Assembly (NCBI RefSeq): GCF_022458985.1 | Contig: NC_061773.1 | Coordinates: 2,362,001-2,426,000, forward strand | Source of the DNA: Mugil cephalus | Taxonomy: Eukaryota > Chordata > Actinopteri > Mugiliformes > Mugilidae | Length of the DNA: 64,000 nucleotides | Direction of reading: 5' to 3' | Shown here: positions 48,488 through 61,646 of the stretch, piece after piece | Layout of the letters: every line of letters starts with the position of its first letter | How positions within the stretch are numbered: the first letter of the stretch is position 1 | Position numbers and translations under genes: made by a program | Notes under the pieces: model-generated | Told to the model about the DNA's origin: nothing | Databases searched by the model: none | The model's input: only the letters and a program-made list of their open reading frames with translations

Positions 48488-49611
48488 GTGAGCCAGCAAG
48501 GGATAGGCTAATTTTAGCCCATATACCGTATGTCTGTCACCGTCATGCTAACACCCAGACTGCCTGCTGACATTAGCCGCCGTTAAAACATCTGGTGCTT
48601 TTATCACTGTGACATTTACATGTGGCTGTCAGTCAGACTACCGTGATAGCTGCCTGTCGCTTTTTATAATGTTTTAAAGTGTGAACCCTTTGCTTGTCTC
48701 GACTCAGTTCTTAGACGCACTGTGCTATTACTTGGCTAACTCAATTTACAAAGTAACTAGCAGTGATAATTTAATATAATCTGTGTTTCATATTTACACA
48801 TGTACGTGCTAACGCGAGGTTTAGTGTCTTTTTAATAACACACCTCTGCTTCGACTGGACTTATGAACTCATGAAGCAACCTTAAATTAAAGTTAACTAT
48901 TAATGAATGGCATCCCGTACGTGTCCTTAGTTTATCTAGTTTTAGGAAAAGTTGCTGTTAACCCGTCACGATGACCTCTGGTGATCAGCATGTTTACAGT
49001 CGAATCACTATTTATTTATATTTATTAATCCTTAAGTGTTGTTTATGTTCTTGGCACCATTTTTTAAAACCGTAGGTGACATGTTCATGAACAGAAAAAA
49101 GGTGCCGTTTGAGAAGTTTTGAAAGTGCCAACCTGTCAAAAGTGTTAGTGATTTCACTCACACAATAGTCACAATAGTCTTAAAAATGTGCAATGTCAAC
49201 AAGTTCTTTAAGGACTGCTAACATATGTGTAATTTTATGTTCTGATGTACACGTTTACACATATACAATATAGTTGAGAAAGAGTTTTACAGATAACACA
49301 ACCTAGTGAATGAATTACCTACTTTGTTAAGCATTTCATAATGGCCTAATGCAACTTAGAGCACAATATTAAAAGATTAGCTACAAAGTTGTTGATGTAT
49401 GCTTATCTGTTATTTTTCAGGTTGTCCAGTGCATCATGTGAGCTGTGAAAATCTGAACTAGCTGCTGATATGGTGGACCTGAGCCTGACCCGAACTTCCC
49501 GGTCTCATTTTTTTATGAGAGTCTGGGGAAAATGTGGTCACACATTATGGATATAAGAAGTTGTAATCCTTGATATACCAACTTTACAGATTTTGAAGTT
49601 GAACAGCTGGA

Positions 49612-52600
49612 ATGGAGAGAGAAGCAGCTGAGAAGGAAATGGATGTCACTGACAGTGACGAGGAGATTCCTGATGGTGTCGCTGCCTTTGTGACCAATTC
49701 AAGTCAGTGGGAGTCCAGAGAGACTGATGAGGAGGATGACTGCGAGCAGGAGGATAAAACAACGTATCTGACATCTCAGGAAACTCCGAACCCAGCTGCT
49801 CAGCAAGATTCTGGGATTGGTGAAGCAGATTACTGTGGATCCCCAGAGGCCAAAGACATTACAGAAGAGGTTTCAGACGACTTGGAGCATGACAAGACCG
49901 GTGATGAGAATTCCCAGGTTATAAATCAAGAGGAGGATGAAGCTGCAAAGGAGCAGCATATGAATGGGGAGTCTGGTTGGAGGAATGTGGGGAGTGGAAA
50001 GAGGTGTAAACTGAGGAGCGGTGGATCCGTTTTAGAGCAGAGCGGCCGGAATGCTTTTTCATCCTTTCAAAAAAATGTCATGTCAAGTGGTGGTCGACAC
50101 AAAGCGGCACGCAGACGTAACCACCACCATCAGGCAAACCGGGGCCGCAGGAGGGCGGGCAACCAGCTTGTCTTGGCATTCAGGGAGATGCTGTCGGAGT
50201 CTCTGAGCCTCTGGTGCATCTCTTGCATCCACATGATGATTGAAATTATTGTCACATTAACTCACAATTGTGGAGTTGGAGTGGAGACAGGAGTTGTGAA
50301 ACTTTACAATGTTATGCAGCAGCTCCTCATAAAGATCACTGATGTACCGGCAATGAAGGCAGATGCTAGTCGGATTCTGAAATGGACAAAATGCACAGGA
50401 GCAGACATCCTGGACAAAACTGTTAGGTCACTGAAGTGGATAAAGACAGCTGCCTTATCTTGTTTCAGAATTATCTGTGCGTTTGTTATTTTCAGTTCCC
50501 AGTGGGCAAAGGGTTTGTTGGTTCGCTTTGGTGGAGAGAGGGGGAAACGCTATTGGACAGCTTTTCAAGAGTCACGGTTTTGGAAGGGGGTGGTGTCCTT
50601 GCTAGAAAGGGTCCGAGGACTGTTCAGGAGGCATGGTCATGCATCGCCATCTATGCCCGAGTCACCAGGCAGAGCAGGGAAATGTCAGCCAGGACAGGAA
50701 CTGGAGAGACTACTGGCATTGGCTGAGATACCAGAGGAGGAGCTTGACCCCTTTACAGTGCTTGGTGTGGAAGTGCACGCCACTGAGACCGAGCTAAAGA
50801 AGGCCTACAGACATCTGGCTGTCCAGGTGTGTGAGACAATCAGAAGTGCTTCGTACTTTAATTTCACCATTGGATGCCTGCAGTAATGACTAATATTTTT
50901 TCATATTTACTCCTGCAACCTTTTATTCTGTGCGTTCTCTTTCAGGTCCATCCAGACAAGAATAAACACCCACGAGCTGGAGAGGCGTTTAAAGTACTGA
51001 GGGCTGCCTGGGATATTGTCAGTAACCCAGAGACACGACGAGAGTATGAGTTGTGAGTACACACAATGTGTAGTAAAAGCACAATCATTTAGTGAATTGT
51101 TTTGAACCCTTTGTCAGCTAATGAAATCATCAATCACTGCTCTATTGAGGTCCTGAACAAACACTCAGAACTCTTTCAATATTCATAATGTCAACAGAAT
51201 TCATTCATTCATACACAATAGTGACAGTTTGAGGTAATAGTAAAAAGGTCTGATGTTGACCTTTGTTAATAGAGAAAGAATGGTACATTGATAAAACGTT
51301 ATTTCCTGTTGTTTTGAATGAACAATTAATCCGTATTGTCATCATGCAGGAAGCGTATGGCAGCAACTGAGCTCTCAAAGTCCATGAACGAGTTTCTCAC
51401 TAAGCTGCAGGATGACCTGAAGGAAGCCATGAACACAATGATGTGTACCAAGTGTGAAGGCAAGCACAAGTACGTCGCTACACACCCATCATCATCGTCA
51501 AACATCTCCATCTGCCCCTTTTCCTCAGTCTGATTTTTTATTTGTTGTGGATTTTCATTACAGTCGTATTTTCTTTGTGACACGTGTGTCTGTGCACAGG
51601 CGGTTCGAGATGGATCGCGAACCTGCTGAGGCCCGGTTCTGTGCTGAATGCAGCCGTTACCATAGTGCTGAGGAGGGAGACCTGTGGGCAGAGTCCAGCA
51701 TGTTGGGCCTACGCATCACATACTTTGCCTGTATGGATGGAAAGGTGTACGATATCACAGGTGAACACGAGCTTTCATCTAAAGATCATCTGCTCATAAG
51801 TAAATAAGAAGTAGTAGTTTGCATGAGCTCATTCATTATCAGTATGTGTCTCTCTTAATGCTTCAGGTTACAGGAAAGTGGTTTGAGGTTGTACTTTTTT
51901 CCTCTCATCATGTGATCCTCTCTTGTTTCAGAGTGGGCAGGTTGCCAAAGAATAGGCATTTCTCCTGACACACACCGTGTTCCGTATCACATCTCCTTTG
52001 GTTCAAAGAACAACAGCAACGCAGCACGACACAGGTACGTCGTGGACACTCGATGTTTTCTTATATAGTTTTTTCTCCATATTTGGTTTATTGTTGTGGG
52101 TGTTGTTTCTGGACGCATACTGTAAACACTGCTACTATATACAGTTTGTCATGTATTAGGAACAGATGAAGCCTTTGAAGTTGCCTTTGGTAATTTAAAA
52201 TTGAAACCATTATTTAATGAGAAATATACATATTAGTAAACTATGATATAAATTTTTACTAGCTGTGTAGTATAGGAGGAGCTCCCCCTTATGTATTATT
52301 GGGATGATGTTAATCTAACACAATATACAGTATGTTGTTTATTAGAGTGTATAGTACTTTAAATCTAAATAGGTGACTGTACCTCGCCCCTATTTTTGTT
52401 TTGTCACATACTGTTTCCACATGAGTTTCTTTAAAGAGAAAAGAGCGTCATTACACTTTCCTTTCAGGACGCCCTCGGAGCACGCTCCAGGTCCCACCAG
52501 CCCCCCCGATTTGCAGGATTTCTTCAACCGAATCTTCAAGGGAGCGCCACCTAATGATATGGCTGCCAACGGAAGCTTCTTCCCCTCAGGTCCGCCTCCT

Positions 52601-52762
52601 CCACACGCCCCTGGTGCTGGAGCACCTCCGTTCTCACCCCCTCCAGGTTCAACAAGTTTCTTCATGCCCGGAGGTCACCGTCCAGAGCCCAGCGAGACAT
52701 TTGCTGAAAGTGGTAAACCCCCCAGAAGAAGAAAGAAGGTCCGTAAACCCTTCCAGAGGTGA
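49612..52762 (+). CDS. dnajc14: DnaJ homolog subfamily C member 14, complete, 6 coding exons, 666 aa
   Basis: ER-membrane Hsp40 co-chaperone (DRiP78) involved in export of membrane receptors. Coding exons: 49612-50826, 50946-51052, 51350-51469, 51600-51760, 51932-52034, 52468-52762; frame unbroken to TGA. The acidic N-terminus (1-120) is followed by basic stretches ([20 protein letters not shown]) and hydrophobic segments near 198-218 ([17 protein letters not shown]) and 280-302 ([18 protein letters not shown]). The J domain begins [20 protein letters not shown]; the HPD motif (407-409) opens the second coding exon, so it is split by intron 1. After it come CTKC and CAEC pairs, a likely zinc-binding region of the Jiv90 domain. 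The tail is Pro/Gly-rich and ends with basic [12 protein letters not shown]. Human DNAJC14 is 702 aa. The start was chosen because no earlier in-frame ATG lies in the exon. Confidence 0.95.
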
Positions 52763-55625
52763 AGTTTGTTGACTTGGTAGTGATATTGAAATAGCAACGC
52801 AGGGACACAATTGATAATGGCCATGTTTGTCTCTCACCTGCCTGTCGGCATGCCAAGATCTGAACTGACTAAATTCATGTGGTTGAGGCTACGGTCAGAT
52901 CAGCCTAGAGCAGAGAGAGACTGGATCATGAAGAGGAGCCTGTCAACTGAATACAAGTATTGAAGGAGGGCTGAAGAGGTGGCAGCGATGGTGCTTTACC
53001 TCTCACTTCACCATATTTCTTTTGCTGGTCTTAAAGACGACTGTAGCCTTGGCATTGAAATCCTATTCAGGATACTGTACTGAAACATTTTGCTTTTCAT
53101 AATTTCCTGCCAAATTCTTCATTGCATGATTTTATTCACCTGCATTTAATACTTTGGTTCTCTCACTCTTGTTATTAGTGTTCTGTACACAGTTTAAGGC
53201 GGCGTCTCTAGAAAGCGGCTGTTGAAGAGAGTGTCAGTGTGACTGATTTATGGATCCCTGTAATTGTGTAATGAAGATAATGATCAGCTTCATATTGTCA
53301 GTTACTGTTACCAGAGGATCTACTTCTGGATCAGCGCCTCGCCCACGATATTTCAAGAATGAATCCTTGCTGCCCAAACTCAACACATCTGAACTAAACC
53401 AACAAAAACGTGACACATTCTACTGAAGTGAGTGAAAACTTGCTTTAGTAGGTTAATCACAGCCACATTTTAGTCAGTTGGTCAACCGGCCTAAAAGAGG
53501 CCACAGTGTGGTTCTCTGGTCGCTTGCACACAAACAGCAAGGAAGGGCAGAAAAGTTCTTTTTGATTAAAAAAAGGAAACCTACTTTTTAAAAGTTGTTG
53601 AATAATTAACTTTTACCTTTTACTACAGAAGAAGATAAAGCATCTGGACAAAGCTATCACGCTACACAGTCACGTGCGGTGTCTAGACACTAGAACTGTG
53701 GTTTAAATTTGTGTTGCCATTACCAAAGAACCACACTTTCCATTAAGTCCACTACTAAAAAATTTGCCATGAAAGGCAACGTGCTCTGTGTTTGTTGAAC
53801 ACATATCACACAGACTGATCCAAATTCAATAGGACCATTTTTGAGAACCCAGAAATTGAAGTTTGTGTCACACTTTTAACAAATCTATTAATGCATCAGG
53901 TCCTACTATCAGAAAACATCAGGCACACCAGTGAAAACAAAACCCTTCTAAAACAACAGCCCTGCTTTTACATTAGTCATGAAGGGAGATCCACCCTTCA
54001 TGACTAATCAGTTTATATTGAAATGCTGTGATTCAACTGTGAGATCATTCTGGAGGATGTCGTTTGTGGTGCTGTTAAACTGGATTGAAATAATCTTTCT
54101 TTAGCCCAGTGATGAAATAATAGAAACAACACATACAATGAAACAGTTCTTCAAACCAGCCCCCAAATTAAGGTCACAGTTGAATCAACATCTTTCTCCG
54201 TTGTTTTAAACTAATGCTCAATGCCGTAACAGTGCGGGACTGTTCTATTAGAACTGATTGTCACTAGCGTACCTAATGAACTGGCAACTGAATGTTTGTT
54301 CAACAATATATCTCAGAAATTAACTAATTGATGTGCTGCCACCAGCTCGACCAGTAAATAAACTGACAGACATGACACTAGTTAAAAACGCATCTCTACT
54401 AAACTCTAGCCTTGTCGTCCTGGCAGCTACTGAAAAACTTTGTCATTCAGATCAAGGTCTTATTATTTGGTGCCATTTTGCAGCAGTTGTGAAGCCGTGA
54501 CTGACCTGCGACTGTTGGGCAGCTCAGAACAAGCCAGTAAGACAGTTTGCGAAGAATCTTCCAATACACCCATCATTGTGAAAAGCTACTCGCAATCTAA
54601 ACATCTGAGTTCAGTCGTACTGTCTGTAACAACATGAAGGGTCAGATTGACTGCTTGTATTTCTTAGTTTGGTTTGTTCATTGTAGCTTGAGTTGAGAAA
54701 ACAGAGCTTTTATTGTTTACACCTGACGTGAAGATTGTGAGAGTGAAGTGATGCAGCAATTATGTGCGAGGCATTTGATAAAGGCTATTTTTTTATATTG
54801 ATCATGATCAGCGCCGGGCTCATCGTTTTCCTTTTGTGTTCATTTGCACACCCACCGCTGTAATGCCAACATCAGAGGGACATGGGCTCATTAGTTTTGT
54901 TTTTGTTTTTTTGGTAGGATCTGAATGTTAATTCAGTGACAGGTTTTTGAAAAGCTTCATCTAATTGCACAACCCTTACAGTCTGGGGAAAGTCCGTTAG
55001 CTCTTAAAAGGCAATGTGAAGTTGTTTGTAAGCTTGAAAAGGAGAAGCTGTTGTTGCAAATATTGTTTTAGGTTTTAGGTTTTTTTAAGCAGTGATAAGT
55101 TTGCCTCATTTCTCGTCACGTGTCAAAATAGTTTCCCAGTTTTCCAGACACGGCTGGAGGTAGTGATCTCAAACAGATTGTAGTTTCCAGCTGAGTCAGA
55201 GCTGTGAGAACTCTCTTTTTTTTGTTTCTCCGGGATTAACTCGCATTTTCAGATCACAGCTTGCTGTCAAAGACCTGCTTCAGTCCCTGTCTAGGAAACT
55301 GGAAACATAACGCCTCGTTTTCCACACGTCGTTCCTGACTTGAGAATGTGCAGTGCTGTGCGTTAAAGGTAGCAGTTCAAAGTCCAAGAGGGAGTCAGTG
55401 AAAGAGCCAACACTCCGGATTATTATAATTTGTTTATTTTTGAGTTTTTAACAGAATATGCAGAATTATTGCAAAAAAAGAATAATAATCTGACAATCAT
55501 CAGGGGTTTTCTGTGGGGAATGAGGAGGAGAGTTCCCTGGCTGGCGAACAGTTTTAAAATACCACTGTTGGGTTTGTTTCCCCCCGCTTACTCTGGTTTT
55601 CAAAATAAAGATGATTTCCTATATG
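52763..55625 (+). terminator. dnajc14: dnajc14 3' UTR and downstream DNA
   Basis: About 2.85 kb without a supportable ORF follows the stop. The clearest poly(A) signal is AATAAA at 55603-55608 (CAAAATAAAGATG) with TTGTTCGG downstream. A long 3' UTR is possible; alternatively an earlier site is used and the rest is intergenic. A solo Tc1-like terminal relic (GCGTACCTAATGAACTGG) lies near 54268. Confidence 0.4.
54264..54294. repeat. Solo Tc1-like terminal repeat relic
   Basis: AGCGTACCTAATGAACTGGC resembles GTGTACCTAATAAAGTGGCC, the terminal sequence of the element at 13968-14550, with several substitutions. No other part of the element is present. Confidence 0.4.
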
Positions 55626-55629
55626 CACA

Positions 55630-56630
55630 ATGTTTGTTCGGCTTTCTGCTCCTTGTGTGGTTCCTCAGTTCCAATGCGTATGAAGGTTTTAAACATGTAG
55701 CGTGTGAAGACACCCGACACACTTAAAACGTCTAAATACGAATCTGTTGCAGTCTCCAGAGCAGACAGTGATCCTACAGAGGTCTCATCCTTAAAGTGGA
55801 TTAATATTTCATTTTACTGTAAACCCACTGTGAAAAAAGAGGACTCCGTGTGTCAAAGTATTACCTCATATGGCTTTTCCAGTCTCTGACCTTTAACTAA
55901 CGGTGCTGTGGCCATGAATAGAGGGCAGGGGTTCGTGTGTTCCTCTGCTCCTTACAAGGAGTTGTTTCAGAGAGGTGTGGATTCTGCACACTGCTCTGTT
56001 TAAGTCTGATTACTGTCTCTGACAAGTTAAATAAAGCGAAAAATGTGACTCCACTAAAATAAAGACAATGTCATGTATACATTACATTTCTTCCCTGTAG
56101 CACTGACGTGTTCCTCAGCTGTCCAGCAGTGAGCACCTGAGCTCTTTGTAGCTAAATGCAACATGGGCAGGAGCTGTTAAAAGTCTGAGAAACATTTAAT
56201 AAATGATGAGCAGGTCTGAACTGAACCACATTCACAAATGTGGTTGGTTTCATGTGTTGGTAGGAAGACAACGGCCTGAATTAACCCAGAGGAGAGCAGT
56301 TTCAAATCTGAGAGTAACACAAGCTTCTGTATATTTCTGTAACGTCACCTTTTTGCATTTCCTCCCTTTTTCCAAAATACAAGAATCTTGTGGTATTGTT
56401 CCCAAATAAATCTTATTAATCCACAACACGTTCCTCCTGGCTGTGTACAGCTCGCGCCTTAAAACCAAACATCATTTGATTCAGACCTAAAGTTCATTTT
56501 GTTACATATAAACTTGCATATCAGGTTAAAAATAAGACAACCCTTCACATCCTCCTTTCTGGGCTATTAAAGGAAACATTAATACACTGATATATGCAGC
56601 AATAAATGCTTCAGCTTGTGCTGACTGCAC
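55630..56630. other. Convergent intergenic region between dnajc14 and inpp1
   Basis: This holds the downstream end of dnajc14 on plus and the inpp1 3' UTR on minus. ATTAAA on the minus strand (TTTAAT on plus) occurs near 56193. No gene was recognised. Confidence 0.4.
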
Positions 56631-58905
56631 TTACAGTTTGTCTCTCAGAGCCCCCAGGATGCTGCGCAGCTGAGAACAGTCCCGATAAGCCACCAGGCCT
56701 CCATGATTAGCCCAGCGGTCTGCTCCTTTGCACTCATTGTGCGGCTGGTGATAGGTCAGTTCTGTCTTGCAATCCTGAGCTTCACAGCTGGCCTGTAGAC
56801 TCTTCGTCAAGTCCACCACCCCTCCTCCCAGGGCTCGTAGCAGAGCGTGGGGAGCGCAGGAGTCCCACTTAAAGGTGCTTCCCTCTGAGAGGACATAAAC
56901 GTCAGCCAGGCCCTGGATGACACACAGGATCTTGTAGCCGGCTCCAGAGGCGTACATCAGCTTGTCAGGGCCGCACAGGGACGTCAGAGTCTCCTTCACC
57001 ACCTGCTTCTCGCTGGAGCTCAGCACCGCAGACAGACCCCGCTCCCCTTTGGGTCCATCTTTTGTCGTGGACACTGAGCAGATATTGATGCTGCCGTAGG
57101 ACACACCCCAGAAATGCTTCCCCCTCCAGCTGAGGATGCAAAGAATCAGTAAGGTGAGACTTCAAACCAGCAAAGAGGCAGATAGAGTCACATTTAGTTT
57201 TACTCAAACATTTTCAACGCATTTTAGTTCTTTCAAGCTGAGAAACATCTGTTAGAGGTTCAGCATTCAAACTGGAAACGCAGGTTAGCTATGGTCATAT
57301 TCCATTAGCAACAATGACAGGTCATGTATTTATTTAATTCATGACTTTCAGAAATTCAATGAAAATGCAATCCGGACATGAGAACGATGGACTCGGACCA
57401 GCAGCGGTCTCAGAGACACAGAGACAGAGAGAAAATTAATGGTGCATACAGTACAGATTTACCACAGAAATGACATTAATTGGCTGCTACCGAAGGGCAC
57501 ACGACTACGTCACAAGACTCCTGTAAAGGCTGCAAAACAAACAGGGTGTAATGTTAAATCCAAGTCTTGGCTTGTTTGAATTGCAGGCTTCGCTGCTGGT
57601 AATCTGAGAGTGCGATGCAAACCCCTTCAAATTGAAAAGATGATGCAGTGAGAGGTCTGCCTTCCCAGTGCAAGTGAATACAGCATTCACACTCAGATAT
57701 GATGGTCAACTCAATTATGAAGCTTTTAAAAAAGCAAAAGTTCTAGAATTTCCTCTCTGACAGGTGGTAGAAGAGGAAATGTTTCTGTACTGGCACAGTT
57801 TCTGTTTTTTATTCATTGTCTCACCGTCCACCTGCAGGATCTCTGTGGTTAAACGGCTGGTTGATGACGCCCATGACAGGCTCACCCGTGCTCCGGAGGT
57901 AAACCCCGATCAGAACCAATGCGCAATGCAGACCTGAAGGAGACAAGTGGCCCTCATCCAACGCCTCCTCTCGGCCCTCTATGTACTGGCTGGTGGCATC
58001 TTAATAATGAACAAACAATGGAGACAGACTGAGCTCTGGCGTTAACGTCGTGTGTCTGGATCTAGACGAGCAGATAGGGTTTTACCTATGGGGTCAATCC
58101 AGACGCCGAGCTCAGAGGGGTTGAGGGGAACTGCCAGGCCATCCGTGCTGGTGTCGATGGTCGTCGGGTCTTGGTGGATGGCTCGAGCCAGCAGAGATGC
58201 AGCCGTGTGGTCGCCGTCCAGCACCGTAGCCAGTAACGCCGCCGTCTCCTCCTCTGTGCTGCACACCGTGACGGTCACACTCTCTCCTGGAGACACAGAG
58301 GCAGCGAGGCTTTGATCATCTTACTACAGACTCCTTCAAATATTTATCCAGTGCAAGGTGCAGTGAGCGTAAATATTAGGACACCATGTTGGCTTGGCGT
58401 TCCAGTAGCAGATCATTACAAAACATAAGTGTATTTTTAGCTCTTACAGTATGATTGTTAGACTGATTTGTTATTATTGCATTGTATAATCTGACTTATT
58501 GATGAGGCTCACAAAACAACACAACACATTTATGTAATAATAATTACCAAGTCCGTTTTCAAACTTGTTAGACTCCTCTCCATGAATGAAGCCAGCCATT
58601 TCAGGGAACTGCACGAAAATAGACAAATAAAAAGACACGTGACACAATTAAAATCCAATTCTTGCAGCTCACAGTGTCTGACCTGTGTGGCCTCCCCCCA
58701 CCTGAGTGCCAACATCGTGCCGGATCATTTCCTGAATCACAACGTCGGCGAGGGTCTTGAAGTCCTGGACGAACTTCTTGTTCTTGTCCTCTCCGGTCTT
58801 CTCTTGGACGAGGAGCTGGAAGAGGGGAGCCTCCTGCCTGCAGACCCGGGCCACATTCGCAGCCTTCTCAGCCACCCGCAGCAGAAGCCTCAGCAGATCA
58901 GCCAT
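56631..58905 (-). CDS. inpp1: Inositol polyphosphate 1-phosphatase, complete, 5 coding exons, 379 aa
   Basis: Removes the 1-phosphate of Ins(1,4)P2 and Ins(1,3,4)P3; a Mg-dependent, lithium-sensitive cytosolic enzyme. Coding exons (minus, transcript order): 58702-58905, 58548-58608, 58086-58286, 57825-57999, 56631-57129; frame continuous to TAA. The start MADLLRLLLRVAEKAANVAR matches the family. Metal-site motifs: the HGEESNKF glutamates in exon 2, and WIDPIDATSQY formed across the exon 3/4 junction (the D-P-I-D motif). The third motif FKWDSCAPHALLRALGGGVVDL is in the last exon. PVMGVINQPFNHRD and DRWANHGGLVAYR are also family-typical. Human INPP1 is 399 aa. All catalytic motifs are present, so the enzyme should be active. 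Confidence 0.95.
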
Positions 58906-58943
58906 GCTGCACAGATGCAAAAACAGTTGAAATGGAAACTGTG

Positions 58944-58975
58944 TGTGTGTATGGATGTGTGTGTGTGTGTGTGTG
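58944..58975 (+). repeat. (GT)n microsatellite
   Basis: Interrupted GT-dinucleotide run upstream of the inpp1 coding start; a short (AT)n run lies at 59175-59209. Confidence 0.8.
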
Positions 58976-59399
58976 AAAAACATAGAGATGACACACTTGC
59001 ACTCTCAGCTAATTATAGCCTGGAAATGAAAACAGGCCATTTTCTAAAGAGAAGAAAAAAAAGTCGAAGAAGAACGTGAGAGAGATATGTGGCTGCAGGG
59101 TGAAGAGCTAGAGCAGCTCACCATCACCTCCAATTTCCACATAAATGTTGACAATTATAAAAATCATCTAATACACACACATATATATGTATATATACAT
59201 ATATATATTACAGCTACAGCGTTATGCTTGAGAAGAAATAAAAATGGAGTGAATGAAGTAACACCCACACACTTTTTAGGTGGTGGTGTTCAAACACCAC
59301 AGCCTCTACATGTTCTCTGTGCAGCCACAGACAGGGCCTTAATGAAACCTAAATTCTTTAAATACATTTCTTTATCATATTTGTTTTGACCTGTAGCTC

Positions 59400-59830
59400 C
59401 ACACAGCTTAACTGCACTGAGCTCGTACGGCTACAGCGGAGAACAGCTTTAGGTCGGCGGTCATAAGATCAGATAGTGTAGCAGAGGAATGCAGAAGAAA
59501 AAACTAAAGGTGAATGAGTAAAACAAAACCTTATTCTTCTGTCGTCCGTCGCTCTCGGTAGCAGAATTTCCCCTTTAGAGCCGTAGTCAACCAAATGCGG
59601 ATAATTTAGTGTGACGGGAGCAGGTTTTGCTGAAATAGTGTAGCTACAGCTCTTAATTAAACACAGTGGTATCCGCCTGCTCTAGTTTCTTGACGTCAGT
59701 TTCCTACCGAAGGAAGCAAGGAAGGGTGAACCGACCGCTCACATCTAGGCCGAGGAATACAAGGTAAGGACGGGCACGCATGCGCAGTAAGCGCAGTGCT
59801 TGTTAGATAGTTAAGGTGCGGACAACAGGA
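59400..59830 (-). promoter_or_regulatory. inpp1: Likely inpp1 promoter with NRF-1-like site
   Basis: A splice acceptor sits one base upstream of the inpp1 ATG, so a 5' exon lies to the right. A CG-containing block has CACGCATGCGCAGT (59774-59787), an NRF-1-type palindrome, and GGTCGGCGGTCA near 59452. TSS not determinable. Confidence 0.4.
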
Positions 59831-61430
59831 AACGTGCGTTCAAGTGAAAATCTGAAGTTTATCTTCTCAAATTAAAACCACTGACAGGACAAAAATAAAT
59901 AACATTGACCATCGTGTGACAATTCAGTGTTCTGCTGGGAAACTTTTGGACTTGGTATTCATTCACATGGATGTTACTTAGACATGTAGCACCCACCTAG
60001 ACCAGACCAGACCAGACACCCCCACCCTAGAGTAAAAACAATCCTTGATGGCAGCAGCCACCCCCAGCAGGATGCAGCCTGACACAGACACACACACAAA
60101 AACACTTTAGGTACAACTGGGAGGTGGTCATAACACTACGTCTGATCAGTGTAACTCCGCTTATCAACCCACAGCCTACCTACCTGCCTCCATTTCTTCC
60201 ACCCAGCTCCTCCTCCTGGAGCTTTATGTTATGATTTATACTTTATGATGTTTTGCAACATTTTTGAGGCAAGTTCTTTTTTTTTTTTTTTTTAATTTTG
60301 TACCCCACTTATGCAAATCATATGATAAGCACCACTGGATAAAGTGAGCAAGCAAGACAATACAGCCTGACTCCGCTTCTTTTATCTCACAACTACTGTC
60401 TAAAAGCTGATAATTTTCTTTAAGATGTGTAAATGCAAGAAATATGATTCCATGATGCGGCCTTGAGCTGCAAAAATTAATTCAATTAAATATTCTTTTT
60501 GACAAACTTAACAAATTAAAAATCTGCATGAACGCTGTAAACTAGTAAAGACAGCTTTAGCTTTAATTTGCTGGCAGTGGTCTATGAATGATACTGAGTA
60601 ATACTGTCTCTTCTTCCAGGACCCAGAAGGGTGATGAATTACTGACAGGAAATGGGTGCTGTATGTTTCCATCATATTTACTACAAATATAATACAATTT
60701 AGTAATTAAGCCTGCGTAAACAGATTGGAAAAAGAGGAGTCTGCCTCTTTCTGAAGCACACTCTGAAATATTTAAATACATCCTGCTTTAGTTGTTGCTA
60801 CGTTATCAGGACAACCACATATAAAGCAAAGACATCCCCAATGATACAGACATAAGAGATCACTAATGCAACACTGAGTGCTATGTAAAGGATTATGGAG
60901 AAGCTGGTTTCCTGAGTCCAATACACTGTTAATGCATTTGTTTTGCATGTGCTCAGATAAGTGCTTTATAATTACATCATATCCAAAGTGAGAGAAAAAT
61001 CCACATTTATGTGTGTATGTGTTTAGCCTTTCTTTTTATATGAGTGACTTCTCACGTCTCAAGCTTTAATTATTCATACAAATGTGTGTAATAAATTTGC
61101 ACATTACTTAAATATGTTTGACATTTATTTGAGCACTAAATAAATATGATGAATGAAAATGAAGATCACCTTTTTAGTCTCTTGCAACTTGTAGCAGTTA
61201 TTACCTATATCTATTGAATAGACTAGCTCATAGCAAAAATGGGAAATGGATGCATTACCAATACACACAGCAGAAATGACATTTAGGAGCAAATGGTTTT
61301 TGGTCAAAGCTCTGACCACTGATTGCCATTAGTTGAGCATTAGGTAGTGTATGGCAGATGAGAGGCCTCGTCTGGTTGATCAATAGCATTTAGTGTCCAC
61401 AGTAATATGGGCGAGGCAGATAATACACTG
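59830..61430. other. Intergenic region between inpp1 and the S100 gene
   Basis: AT-rich DNA with a short (ACCAG)n run at 60000-60018 and poly(T) at 60278-60293. No ORF or RNA gene is supported. Confidence 0.45.
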
Positions 61431-61439
61431 TAAGATAAG

Positions 61440-61490
61440 TCTTCAGTCGCATATCGGATCCTTCCAAGACAGGAGCTTGTTCAGATGGAG
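61440..61490 (+). promoter_or_regulatory. Probable first non-coding exon of the S100 gene
   Basis: AGACAGGAGCTTGTTCAGATGGAG|GTAAGA gives a strong donor at 61490/61491. The matching acceptor TTTGTTGCAG ends at 61637, nine bases before the S100 ATG. S100 genes typically have a non-coding first exon. The left border of the exon is unknown. Confidence 0.5.
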
Positions 61491-61646
61491 GTAAGACTAA
61501 ATGCTCCAGACTAAAAATTTATTTAATTTTATCTTATCTATCATATACATGGAAAAAACAGTAGTTTAAGCTACTAATGCATGCGCACAGTTTGGAGTAA
61601 AACATACGACAGAGTTGATTGAAATTGTTTGTTGCAGGCGTCAAGG

